Source: Clostridiales bacterium (GTDB lineage: Bacteria > Bacillota > Clostridia > Oscillospirales > CAG-272). Taken from it: 64,000 nt of DNA. Under the pieces are notes generated by a model. The model saw nothing but the letters and a program-made list of their open reading frames with translations. It searched no databases and was not told where the DNA came from. Shown here in pieces: positions 7,924 through 15,871 of this stretch. Location: positions 1 through 64,000 of the forward strand of contig DULN01000010.1 of the NCBI GenBank assembly GCA_012840355.1. Direction: 5' to 3'. A program made the position numbers and the translations under genes. Each line of letters opens with the position of its first letter. Positions within the stretch are counted from its first letter, which is position 1.

Positions 7924-9036
7924 TTATACACGGATGTAGCCCAAAAGCTTGAGCATGCGCGGGTAGGCGTACTCGAAAAAGCGCCTGTACCCGGCGCAAA
8001 GTTTGTTAAGTTTCAGCCCGCCGCCAATTTGCTGCTCGCGGTACCTGCGGCAACCGCCGCGGCATAGCGCATACCACCGGCAGCCGGCGCATGCCGGGTC
8101 AACTTGCTCCGACTCCGCGACAAATTTTAAAAAAGGCTCCGAGCAAAGAAGCTCGGCAAAGCTTGCCTCGCGGATGTTCCCCAGCCTGAACTCGTCGAGC
8201 GCGTAAAAGTCGCAGGGGTAAACGCTGCCGTCGCTTTCAATCACCAGCGTGGGCGTGCATTTCCCTTCAAAGCCGCAGCAGCTTGGCACAAGCCCGGAGA
8301 GCCGCTCAAGGAAATTATCAAGCGGGCGGATGCTAATAGGCGCGCCGATTTTTATCATCGCGTAGTAACGGTCGAAAACCGCGCATAAAAACTCGCCCCA
8401 CCGCTCGGCAGTGAGCGAAAAAGCCGAGGTCCCGCCGTTTGGCTCGTCAATGCAGGGGATAAACTGCAGATACTTGTACCCGTCCTTTATAAGCGTGCCG
8501 ACGACTTGCGCGCCGTGGCGGGCGAGCGGCGAGGTTACTACGCACAAAATGTTAAACTCCGCGCCGGCTGCTTTTAGCGCCGAGGCGGCTTTTTTTATTC
8601 GCGCGTATGTACCGCGCCCCTCCGGGTCGAGACGGAATGAGTCGTGAAGCTGCTTTGTGCCGTCGAGCGACAGCCCCACTAGAAACCTGTTTTCGGCGAA
8701 AAACCGTGCCCACTCGCCGTCTATTATTAGCCCGTTTGTCTGAATCGAGTTATAGGCGTAGGCGCCAAGCTTTTTTTCAAGCATGACAAGCTGACGGTAA
8801 AAATCAAGCCCCGCCAAAGCTGGTTCCCCGCCTTGGAATATAAACGTCACCGGCGAGCGGCCGGCATATTCCACGGCTTTTTTAACGACAATCTCCAGTG
8901 TGCCGATGTCCATTATCCCGTACGAGGAGATCGTCCGGCTTTTTGCGACGTCTGCATAAAAGCAGTATAAGCAGCGCATATTGCAAAGCCCCGACGCCGG
9001 TTTTATAAGCAAAGTAATCGGCGGCACATACCTCAC
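7924..9036 (-). CDS. Radical SAM/SPASM protein, anaerobic sulfatase maturase-like
   Basis: A 370-residue radical SAM enzyme. The SAM cluster motif is C18-x3-C22-x2-C25 within LCNMRCLYCFY, and the glycine-rich motif FQGGEPALAG follows. The C-terminal SPASM domain has the pattern seen in anSME enzymes: CGFEGKC, YPCDFYALDEF, and CAGCRWYALCRGGC. These enzymes convert a Cys or Ser of sulfatases to formylglycine. No sulfatase gene lies in this window, so its substrate must be elsewhere, or it could be a related peptide modifier. The start is GTG at 9036; a second GTG at 9027 is also possible. A good promoter lies at 9151-9179. Confidence 0.87.
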   Translation of the reverse strand: MRYVPPITLLIKPASGLCNMRCLYCFYADVAKSRTISSYGIMDIGTLEIVVKKAVEYAGRSPVTFIFQGGEPALAGLDFYRQLVMLEKKLGAYAYNSIQTNGLIIDGEWARFFAENRFLVGLSLDGTKQLHDSFRLDPEGRGTYARIKKAASALKAAGAEFNILCVVTSPLARHGAQVVGTLIKDGYKYLQFIPCIDEPNGGTSAFSLTAERWGEFLCAVFDRYYAMIKIGAPISIRPLDNFLERLSGLVPSCCGFEGKCTPTLVIESDGSVYPCDFYALDEFRLGNIREASFAELLCSEPFLKFVAESEQVDPACAGCRWYALCRGGCRRYREQQIGGGLKLNKLCAGYRRFFEYAYPRMLKLLGYIRV

Positions 9037-9150
9037 ACCTTTGTCGGTTTACAAGTATAAAATCATTAATGAAAGCCGCAAAATTACGGCATATCCAAGC
9101 CGGCTTTTTGTTTTGCCAATCAGCGGCTATATATTGTACAAATTGTCGGT

Positions 9151-9179
9151 ATTATATCACAATTTATACAATACGTCAA
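9151..9179 (-). promoter_or_regulatory. Sigma-A promoter for the radical SAM gene
   Basis: On the minus strand TTGACG, 17 nt, TATAAT. The leader of about 105 nt that follows contains a possible AAAGCCG...CGGCTTT hairpin near 9075-9110. Confidence 0.7.
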
Positions 9180-9201
9180 TGTAAAACTACTAATGTAAAT
9201 G

Positions 9202-9231
9202 TTGACAGGATAATAATGTTTATGCTATGAT
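9202..9231 (+). promoter_or_regulatory. Strong sigma-A promoter opening the 9.2-9.9 kb non-coding stretch
   Basis: TTGACA (9202-9207), 18-nt spacer, TATGAT (9226-9231). Predicted start of transcription near 9238. It diverges from the radical SAM promoter, about 22 nt between the -35 boxes. It does not lead directly to any coding region: the next start codon is at 9940. Confidence 0.72.
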
Positions 9232-9237
9232 TAACTA

Positions 9238-9770
9238 ATGAAATAAAAAAGATGTTAGCGCTAGAAAATAATTGTAACAAATGTAGTTATTTTGTTGAAA
9301 CAAGCTAAATGGGGCGCGTGATATAGCAATTAAAATAGCGACTATTGTAGTTAAGACATGCGAACAATGCGGGAACATGAGGCGCAACAAACCCTTGCGT
9401 ATCGTATGAAAACGCCCAGGACTGAACCGATATAAAGCGGGACACCACCTGCTTTGAGAGCTTAATAGTCTTGCACCCAAGGCAGTTATCAAAATGCAGG
9501 CTGAAAAGACAGCAATGGTATGCTGGAGCCGGACTTTGAAGAATTTCCTTTTCGGGTGCTTGCCAAAGGAGTGTGGGAAGTTCACTAAAAATCGAATTCA
9601 TGTGCCCAAGAGCGAAATTGCAGCCCGATAAACGACGCGGCGTTTATCCGCAATGACGGCAGCAGGCGAAAATTAAATAAAGGCGCTTTTGATTGCGCGG
9701 GCGCAGCTCGATGGCAGTAAAAAATCTTTTGAAAAGTATATGACTTTTTGAAAAAGTATTTGGCTTTTTA
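9238..9770 (+). ncRNA. Candidate structured non-coding RNA or long leader (about 500 nt)
   Basis: No convincing gene occupies the 900 nt between 9036 and 9940. Behind the promoter at 9202-9231 the plus strand holds a series of local inverted repeats: 9383-9387 with 9395-9399; an 8-bp stem AAAGCGGG/CCTGCTTT at 9434-9455; CAGC/GCTG at 9510-9525; and GATAAACG/CGTTTATC at 9627-9648. A longer-range pair GGGCG (9312-9316) with CGCCC (9413-9417) is possible. Two A/T-only hairpins with T runs at 9732-9749 and 9751-9769 could end it. It does not match 6S, tmRNA, RNase P or TPP motifs that I know. It could also be a very long 5' leader of the lipoprotein gene. Confidence 0.4.
9731..9770 (+). repeat. 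Two tandem A/T hairpins (about 20-bp units)
   Basis: Two imperfect direct copies, each a small palindrome: AAAAGT-5-ACTTTT (9732-9748) and AAAAAG-7-CTTTTT (9751-9769). Both are followed by T. They may be weak terminators for the RNA upstream. Confidence 0.45.
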
Positions 9771-9806
9771 GGTCGGAGCCTATTTGACTGTATGTATAAA
9801 AGCTTG

Positions 9807-9851
9807 CCCGAATATGACAGCGAAGGAGTGATGACCGGCGAATTATTCGGG
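9807..9851 (+). other. Inverted repeat upstream of the solute-binding protein gene
   Basis: CCCGAATA (9807-9814) pairs perfectly with TATTCGGG (9844-9851) across a 29-nt loop. It lies about 90 nt before the GTG start at 9940 and could be a leader hairpin. No ligand-binding motif is recognised. A weak promoter (TTGGCA-17-TAAACT) follows at 9886-9914. Confidence 0.4.
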
Positions 9852-9939
9852 AGTCGGAACAAAAAATTTTATGCATTCGGCAGACTTGGCACTCTTTTAT
9901 GCCTAACTTAAACTAAACTATTATTTGGGAGGTTTTGCT

Positions 9940-11433
9940 GTGAAACAGATGATAAAAGCAATTTGCTTAATGCTTGCGTTGTCTACCGTTGCGACAATTC
10001 TAATTTCCTGTTCCGACACCTCAGACAAACCCACCTTCTCACAGGATTCCTCAGTAAACACGTCCACCGACGAGCAGTCCGAGGAAACGACGATAATTCT
10101 GCCCGACCTGCCGCCTCGCGACTTTGACGGCTACACCTTCCGTGTGATTACCAAAGGCGACTGGGACGTTCACTGGAAAACCAAAGACATTTACGCCGAA
10201 GAGCTCAACGGCGACCCGATTAACGACGCAGTCTTCAACCGCAATACGAAGATAGGCGAGCAATTTAACTTTACAGTCAAAGAAATCGAGGAATTCTCCG
10301 ACTATTCCGGCGCGGCTCAGAGAAGCATAGTCGCAGGTTCGGATGACTACGACATGCTTGCGATAGCCCTCTCTTCGATGGGCTCGTTCTCGACCAACGG
10401 CTATGTGATGGACCTCAAGCAAATTCCGTACATAGACCTCGAGAAGCCGTGGTATGACCAGAACGCGAATCAGTCGCTGTCTATTGCAAACAGGCTCTAC
10501 TCCACGACCGGCGAGCTTATGATAATGGACAACGACGCCACTTGGGTTTTGCTTTTCAACAAGCCGATGGCACAGGAGCTGCAGCTTCCGAACCTTTACG
10601 AGGCGGTCCAAAACAGCACATGGACGCTCGACCTGCTTTATGAGTGCGTTACCGCAGCCCCCCGCGACCTCAACGGCGACAGCAAAATGGACGAAAACGA
10701 CCAGTGGGGCATACTCGGCGAGAGCTTTAACACCTTCGCGCTTTGCGTCGGCGCTGGCAACCGCGTAATCTCCAAAGACAAAGACGACTTACCTTACATC
10801 TCCATCAACACTCCCGAGTTTATAGCGGCGTTTGAAAAAGCCTTCAAGATCAACGACCGCAGGAGCGATCACTGCTTCTACGTTTCCAACTATTCGGGCA
10901 AGTATTCCGACGTTTGGGGCCAGTGCATGGATAAAATGTTCTCAGACGGCAAAGTGCTGTTCAACTTTGCCGGCATGAACCGCGTCACGCTGTTCCGCAG
11001 CATGGAGACCGACTTCGGCATACTCCCGGTTCCAAAAGGCTCCGAAACGCAGGATAGATATTATTGCGCAGTTAGCTGCTGGTGCGCTTCGGGTATTATG
11101 ATCCCCATTACTGTCACCGACTTCGAGCGCACTGGTATCATAATTGAAGCGCTGTCGGCAGAGTCGATGTACGTGCTGACCCCGGCATATTATGAGATCT
11201 CGCTGAAGACCAAGTACTCGCGCGACAACGAGTCGCAGGAGATGCTCGACATCATATTCGCCTCGACGGTATTCGACCTCGGCAACATATTCGACTGGGG
11301 CGGAGTTTACTCGCTGCCCGGCACCTTGACCGAAAACTCCTCCACCGACTTCTCTTCGAGGTATAAGAAGATAGAAAAGTCTGCAATCAAGAATATGGAA
11401 AAGACGATCGAGCAGTATATGTCAAACTTCTAA
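9940..11433 (+). CDS. ABC transporter extracellular solute-binding lipoprotein
   Basis: A 497-residue secreted lipoprotein. The signal peptide ends in the lipobox LISC, followed by a Ser/Thr-rich linker and a family 1-like periplasmic-binding-protein fold. The segment NGDPINDAVFNRN and the late GVYSLPGTL region are common in sugar-type solute-binding proteins of gut and soil Clostridia. The GTG at 9940 has GGGAGG 7 nt upstream, whereas the longer in-frame TTG would sit inside that site. No permease or ATPase gene is adjacent, so it is an orphan here. The next genes, for deoxyribose and ribose phosphate metabolism, may hint at a sugar ligand, but a terminator separates them. Confidence 0.88.
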   Translation: MKQMIKAICLMLALSTVATILISCSDTSDKPTFSQDSSVNTSTDEQSEETTIILPDLPPRDFDGYTFRVITKGDWDVHWKTKDIYAEELNGDPINDAVFNRNTKIGEQFNFTVKEIEEFSDYSGAAQRSIVAGSDDYDMLAIALSSMGSFSTNGYVMDLKQIPYIDLEKPWYDQNANQSLSIANRLYSTTGELMIMDNDATWVLLFNKPMAQELQLPNLYEAVQNSTWTLDLLYECVTAAPRDLNGDSKMDENDQWGILGESFNTFALCVGAGNRVISKDKDDLPYISINTPEFIAAFEKAFKINDRRSDHCFYVSNYSGKYSDVWGQCMDKMFSDGKVLFNFAGMNRVTLFRSMETDFGILPVPKGSETQDRYYCAVSCWCASGIMIPITVTDFERTGIIIEALSAESMYVLTPAYYEISLKTKYSRDNESQEMLDIIFASTVFDLGNIFDWGGVYSLPGTLTENSSTDFSSRYKKIEKSAIKNMEKTIEQYMSNF

Positions 11434-11469
11434 GCCCGTCAATGTTGACATAAACTTTTAGGCATTTTA

Positions 11470-11507
11470 TAATGGTGGGTAAGCTTTATGGCTTATCCAC
11501 CATTATT
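11470..11507 (+). terminator. Terminator after the solute-binding protein gene
   Basis: AATGGTGG/CCACCATT and TAAGC/GCTTA arms form a long stem with a short loop. T-rich sequence follows (ATTTG, then a TTTTTTT run at 11517-11523). Confidence 0.75.
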
Positions 11508-11569
11508 TGTGCCTCGTTTTTTTAGTTTGGATAGCTGCAGGAATACAATCAATGTTTTGAGGTGGCAAT

Positions 11570-12334
11570 ATGAATAGCTTAGCCGTAAGACTGTTGGCGC
11601 TCAACGTGCCGGAAGGGAAGCTCGCGGTCTGTTTTGCCGGGCAGGCGGGCGTGATAATAAAAACGCCGGCTGGTGAGCTGCTCGGCGTCGACCTTTACCT
11701 TTCGGACTGCTGCAACCGCTTTTATGGACAAAAGCGGCTGATGCCGAAGCTGCTTGAGCCGGGCGAGATTGAGTTCGACTTCGTAGTCTCGACCCATGCG
11801 CATTACGACCATTTTGACCCGGATAGCATGCCAATCTTGCTTGCGCCACAGAAAACCCGTTTCCTCGGCGCACTCGACTGCATGGACGAGTGCAAAAAGC
11901 TCGGCATTCCAAATGAAAAATGCACCTGGCTTGAGGAGGGCAAGAGCGTTCGGGCGGGCAGCATGAATATAATAGCGATGCCCTGCGACCATGGTCCCCA
12001 CACGCCGCACGCGGTGGGGCTATGCATCGAATGCTCTGGCAAAAAAGTATCGGTTGCGGGCGATACCTGCTTCCGCGAGGATATAGCAGCCGAGCACGGC
12101 GCGCTTTGCCCCGACATGATGTTTGCGCCGATAAACGGCGCGTACGGCAACCTTAACGAAGAGGAAGCTGCGAAGTTCTTCTCGATAGCGAAGCCCAAGC
12201 TTGCGGTGCCGTGCCACTATTGGAACTTCGCCGAACATCACGGCGACCCCGGCAAATTCAAAGACGAGATGATAACGAAATATCCCACCCAGCCCTTTAT
12301 GTTTATGGCAATGGGCGAGATTGTCCTTATATAG
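11570..12334 (+). CDS. Metallo-beta-lactamase-fold hydrolase (UlaG-like)
   Basis: A 254-residue cytoplasmic protein with the binuclear metal motif H76-A-H78-Y-D80-H81 (THAHYDHFD), a further histidine at CDHGPHTPHAVG, and an aspartate at VAGDTC. The C-terminal PCHYWNFAEHHGDP resembles UlaG, the L-ascorbate-6-phosphate lactonase, and the wider YfiR/UlaG branch. A GAGGTGG site precedes the ATG. It is 18 nt from deoC and probably co-transcribed with deoC and rbsK, which suggests a sugar-phosphate or lactone substrate. The exact reaction is not determined by the sequence. Confidence 0.82.
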   Translation: MNSLAVRLLALNVPEGKLAVCFAGQAGVIIKTPAGELLGVDLYLSDCCNRFYGQKRLMPKLLEPGEIEFDFVVSTHAHYDHFDPDSMPILLAPQKTRFLGALDCMDECKKLGIPNEKCTWLEEGKSVRAGSMNIIAMPCDHGPHTPHAVGLCIECSGKKVSVAGDTCFREDIAAEHGALCPDMMFAPINGAYGNLNEEEAAKFFSIAKPKLAVPCHYWNFAEHHGDPGKFKDEMITKYPTQPFMFMAMGEIVLI

Positions 12335-12352
12335 CCCCCGGAGGATTGTCTT

Positions 12353-13015
12353 ATGGCCGTAAATTTCGCCAAGTACATCGACCACACGCTCCTAAAGCCA
12401 AACGCTACAGACGCCGACGTCGAAAAGCTCTGCGAGGAAGCAAAAGAGTACGGGTTTGCAAGCGTGTGCGTCAATCCCTGCCATGTGGCGCTCGCGCGAA
12501 AGCTGCTTGAAGGCACGGACGTCAAAGTCTGCACCGTCATCGGCTTTCCGCTCGGCGCAAACACTACCGAGATAAAAGCCGCCGAGACCGAGCGCGCCTA
12601 TTACGATGGCTGCGACGAGTTCGACATGGTTATAAATATAGGGAAGCTCAAATCGCGCGATTACGCATATGTCAAGCGCGACATCGAAGCGGTCGTCCGC
12701 GCGGCGCGAGGCAAGATTGTGAAAGTTATTATAGAAACATATTACCTCACTCCCGAGGAGATAGCCGCCGCGACAAGGCTCGCCTCCGAAGCTGGCGCGC
12801 ATTATGTGAAGACCTGCACAGGCTTTAACGAAGGCTCCGCCAAAGTTGAGGATATAAAAATTATAGCAGAAAACGCCGGCCCGGGCGTAAAAATCAAAGC
12901 CTCGGCAGGCATCCGCACATACGAGCAGGCGAAGGCGCTCGTCGAAGCCGGCGCAAGCCGGATAGGCACGTCAGCCGGCGTCAAAATAATAAAAGAGGCA
13001 ATTGCCGCAGAGTAA
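12353..13015 (+). CDS. deoC: Deoxyribose-phosphate aldolase
   Basis: DeoC splits 2-deoxyribose 5-phosphate into glyceraldehyde 3-phosphate and acetaldehyde. The 220-residue protein carries the Schiff-base lysine K153 in YVKTCTGF, the relay lysine K182 in KASAGIR, and D91 in DEFDMVIN. Length is normal for the short bacterial class. A GGAGG site precedes the ATG. It lies between the UlaG-like hydrolase and the ribokinase, forming a small pentose/deoxypentose catabolic operon. Confidence 0.96.
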   Translation: MAVNFAKYIDHTLLKPNATDADVEKLCEEAKEYGFASVCVNPCHVALARKLLEGTDVKVCTVIGFPLGANTTEIKAAETERAYYDGCDEFDMVINIGKLKSRDYAYVKRDIEAVVRAARGKIVKVIIETYYLTPEEIAAATRLASEAGAHYVKTCTGFNEGSAKVEDIKIIAENAGPGVKIKASAGIRTYEQAKALVEAGASRIGTSAGVKIIKEAIAAE

Positions 13016-13065
13016 TTGGCGCCAGATTTACCGGAAAATAGGATAATGTGTGAGGCAATGGAGCG

Positions 13066-14001
13066 ATGAAGAAAAGCAAAGTGGTCGTAGCCGGCAGCTT
13101 TATTGTAGACGTGGTAGGGTTTGCGCCGCGCTTTCCGAAAGACGGCGAAACGGTTATAGGCAGCACTGTGAAATTCGGCCCGGGCGGGAAAGGCTCAAAC
13201 CAGGCAACGGCGGCATCGCGCGCCGGCGCCGAAGCTATAATGATTACAAAAATCGGCGTGGACGTGCTCTCAAATATCGCCATCGAGCACTACAATGCCG
13301 AGGGCATGAGCCAAAAATATGTTTATAGGACCGACAAAGCGCCGACCGGCACGGCGTTTATCGAGGTAAGCGAGACAACCGGCGAAAACCGCATTATTGT
13401 CGTCAAGGGCGCAAACGAGCTGCTCTCCGCCGTGGAGGTCGCTGCTGCCGAGGAAGAGATAGCCACATGCGACGCAGTGCTCGCCCAGCTTGAGTCGAGC
13501 GACGAGGCGATTGTCGAGCTTTTTAGGCTCGCAATGCGGCACGGCAAACGCATAATACTAAACCCCGCGCCCGCAAGGCAGGTGCCGGAGGGGCTGTTTG
13601 AAGTTGTCGACTACCTTACGCCGAATGAAACCGAGGCCGAGTATTTCAGCGGCGTTCCGGTAAAAAACCCCGAGGACGCAGGGCTCGCGGCTGAAAAGCT
13701 GCTTGGGCTGGGCGTAAAAAACGTCATAATAACGCTCGGCAAGCACGGCGCGTTTTACTCGGACGGCAACAACAAGCTGCTTGTGCCGACAACCGACCTA
13801 AAGGCGGTCGACACGACCGGCGCGGGCGACGCTTTCTGCGGCGCGCTTGCAGTCGCGCTGTCGGAGGGGATGGACATCTTGCGCGCTATTAGGTTCGCGA
13901 ACTGCGCAGCTTCGATTTCGGTAACGCGGGCCGGCACCTCGCAGGCAATGCCGTACCGGCACGAGATAAACGAGCTTTACGCCCGCTTCTACGGCAACTA
14001 A
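13066..14001 (+). CDS. rbsK: Ribokinase (PfkB family)
   Basis: A 311-residue PfkB sugar kinase, most like ribokinase, which makes ribose 5-phosphate from ribose and ATP. The N-terminal sugar-binding motif GGKGSNQA lies at 40-47. The C-terminal signature DTTGAGDAF (249-257) carries the catalytic base D255. The match across its length to ribokinase is good, but deoxyribokinase is a reasonable alternative given the adjacent deoC. A GGAGCG site precedes the ATG. It is 50 nt after deoC, with no terminator between. Confidence 0.88.
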   Translation: MKKSKVVVAGSFIVDVVGFAPRFPKDGETVIGSTVKFGPGGKGSNQATAASRAGAEAIMITKIGVDVLSNIAIEHYNAEGMSQKYVYRTDKAPTGTAFIEVSETTGENRIIVVKGANELLSAVEVAAAEEEIATCDAVLAQLESSDEAIVELFRLAMRHGKRIILNPAPARQVPEGLFEVVDYLTPNETEAEYFSGVPVKNPEDAGLAAEKLLGLGVKNVIITLGKHGAFYSDGNNKLLVPTTDLKAVDTTGAGDAFCGALAVALSEGMDILRAIRFANCAASISVTRAGTSQAMPYRHEINELYARFYGN

Positions 14002-14049
14002 ATTTTATTGTCAAAGCGGACAAATCTTATAGCTTGGTCCGAAAATTGA

Positions 14050-14078
14050 ACATATTTTAAACAAATCTCGCATATACT
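14050..14078 (+). promoter_or_regulatory. Candidate sigma-E (mother-cell) promoter for the SPOCS-LysM gene
   Basis: ACATATTT (14050-14057) fits the -35 KMATATTT. After 13 nt, CATATACT (14071-14078) fits the -10 CATACAMT with one mismatch. The predicted start of transcription is about 29 nt before the ATG at 14114. This agrees with a coat protein made in the mother cell. Confidence 0.5.
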
Positions 14079-14113
14079 GGAAGCAAATCCGGAATATGCG
14101 AGGTTGTTTTTGT

Positions 14114-15787
14114 ATGACAAACGACCAAATGACTGTAATGGAACCCGGCGAGTTTGCCGCGGACTTGATATTTGAGGGCAGCCAAAACGTAAGTGTCGCG
14201 AGCGAGTTCATACTCCCCGACTATTTGCCCGACATCGAACGCATTTTGCGTGTGACCGCCAGAACCGAGGGCGAGAGCGAGTTGGTGTCCGACGGCGAGC
14301 TTCATTTCAACGGCGAGGTTATATTCTCAATCCTTTACCTTGCCGAGGACTGCCAGCTTAAAAGCGTCGCGTTTGCCGCGGATTACAGCGGCGAACTTGT
14401 GGCTGATGGTATACAGGAGTCCGACGTTGTGATTTCGGAAACTGATGTTGCCGACGCGTGCGCTCAGCTTTCAAATCCGCGTAAGCTCTTGTTTCGCTGC
14501 CAGGTCATCTACACAGCCCGCGTCTACCGCATGCACATGATCGAGCCGCAGATAAACGGCGTACGCGGCGTCGAAGATGAGCTCACTATCGAGCGCGACA
14601 AAGTCGAGGTGCCGGCGATGGAGGTCCGCCGCGAGCGCAGTGAGGAGCTGTCGGGAAGCATCGACATCGAGCTAGACGCCTCGCAGCCGCCGGTCGACCA
14701 AATCGTGCTTTGCGAGCTTGACATTATAACGATTTCGTGTACCGCAGAAAGCGGTATGCTCAGCTATCACGGCGAGGGTGTGCTGCGCTGCCTATACCAA
14801 ACCCCTGATGGCGGTTATGCGGTCGCGACGCAGCGATTCCCGGTAAACGCCGAGCTGGCGCTTGCCCTGCGCGGCAAGTGCGGCTGCTATGCGAAGGCGA
14901 AAACCGGCGAGATAACCGCGTCTGTTGAGCCGAACAGCTACGGCGAGCCGCGCATCATCGAGGTCGACTATACATATTGGCTCGACGTGCCGGTGTTCTA
15001 CGCCTCGACGGTAAAGCTTACGCGCGACATCTACTCAACAGACTATGAATGCTTGCCGGTATTCGGAAGCTGCGTGTTGCGCAGCCCCGCGCGCACCTAT
15101 GAGACCAATTTTACGGTCAACGCGGTAAAGCCGCGCGGAGAGGTTACGACAGATGTAAAAGGCTCGCTCATTATGCCGGTCATGACAGAGGCCGCGGTTA
15201 AGATAACCGACGTAAAGCTCGATTCCGGCAAAAACAAGCTGATAGCTGAAGGCGAAGCCGAGATATTCATGCTCGCGCTGTGCAGGCTTGCTCCGAAGAC
15301 GACGGCGGTAGTCGAGCATGGCTCAGACCAAGCGGCAGAACCCGAGCAGGCGGAGCCTGAAACCACCTATTGCGGCGTCACTTTCAGCTATCCGGTAAAA
15401 TGTGAGCTTGATGCGCACGGCGTTGAGGAGGGATTCGGCTGGCAGTGCAGCGTCGGCGTGTCGAATGTAAAAGGCAGGCTCGACTCGACGAACGTCTACG
15501 CCGATTTCGAGGTAAACCTCAACCTTGTAACCGAAAATGTCGGCACTTACGAGTATGTCACCGCCGCGACGCTCGACACGGCGAAATCAGCGGCAAAGCC
15601 TGCCGCGTCGCTGATACTGTATTATCCCGCAGAAGGGGAGAGCCTCTGGTACATCGCGAAGAAATACAAGTCCACCTGCCGCGACATTGCGCTTGAAAAT
15701 GGGATTACCGAAGGCGACAAGCTCCCGACTGTTTTGAGAATCCCGCTGCCCGAAAAGCGCAAGCCGATCTTCTCAAAGGTCATATAG
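14114..15787 (+). CDS. SPOCS (DUF3794) domain protein with C-terminal LysM
   Basis: A 557-residue soluble protein. Three SPOCS/DUF3794 beta-sandwich units can be traced, the first beginning with FILPDYLPDIERILRV; the N-terminal stretch before it is like SpoVID-type proteins. The C-terminal 50 residues form a LysM domain (YPAEGESLWYIAKKYK...LRIPLP). Such SPOCS-LysM proteins are found throughout spore-forming Clostridia and are linked to spore coat or cortex assembly. I chose the ATG at 14114 because the GCGAGG site and the predicted sigma-E transcript start lie just before it. An in-frame ATG at 14096 would include the Shine-Dalgarno site. Confidence 0.85.
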   Translation: MTNDQMTVMEPGEFAADLIFEGSQNVSVASEFILPDYLPDIERILRVTARTEGESELVSDGELHFNGEVIFSILYLAEDCQLKSVAFAADYSGELVADGIQESDVVISETDVADACAQLSNPRKLLFRCQVIYTARVYRMHMIEPQINGVRGVEDELTIERDKVEVPAMEVRRERSEELSGSIDIELDASQPPVDQIVLCELDIITISCTAESGMLSYHGEGVLRCLYQTPDGGYAVATQRFPVNAELALALRGKCGCYAKAKTGEITASVEPNSYGEPRIIEVDYTYWLDVPVFYASTVKLTRDIYSTDYECLPVFGSCVLRSPARTYETNFTVNAVKPRGEVTTDVKGSLIMPVMTEAAVKITDVKLDSGKNKLIAEGEAEIFMLALCRLAPKTTAVVEHGSDQAAEPEQAEPETTYCGVTFSYPVKCELDAHGVEEGFGWQCSVGVSNVKGRLDSTNVYADFEVNLNLVTENVGTYEYVTAATLDTAKSAAKPAASLILYYPAEGESLWYIAKKYKSTCRDIALENGITEGDKLPTVLRIPLPEKRKPIFSKVI

Positions 15788-15799
15788 GCATAAAAAAAT

Positions 15800-15824
15800 G
15801 CGCCGGAGAAGGCTCCGGCTTTAA
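15800..15824 (+). terminator. Terminator after the SPOCS-LysM gene
   Basis: GCCGGAG-AAGG-CTCCGGC (15802-15819) is followed by TTTAA, 15 nt after the stop codon. Confidence 0.7.
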
Positions 15825-15830
15825 CATAAA

Positions 15831-15866
15831 GGCGCCGCCCGAAGTTTAGCGCTTCGGTGCGGCGCT
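15831..15866 (-). terminator. Terminator of the minus-strand redox operon
   Basis: A long stem GCGCCGC-CGAAG with CTTCGG-GCGGCGC (15832-15865) lies directly after the flavoprotein stop. On the minus strand it is followed by CTTTATG, with only a short T run. Confidence 0.6.
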
Positions 15867-15871
15867 TCGGC

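Noticed and set aside
9425-9460. T-box-like antiterminator (GGTGG.. on the minus strand) in the candidate RNA region
   Set aside because: The conserved TGGNACCGCG core and a specifier stem are missing, and no synthetase or amino acid gene follows.
9882-9905. Sigma-54-like box (TGGCAC..TATGC) before the solute-binding protein
   Set aside because: The GG-to-GC spacing is off by one and no enhancer-binding protein is nearby.
9831-9911. Possible 26-residue leader peptide starting at ATG 9831
   Set aside because: The AAGGAG lies only 2 nt before the ATG, too close for good initiation, and the peptide is unremarkable.
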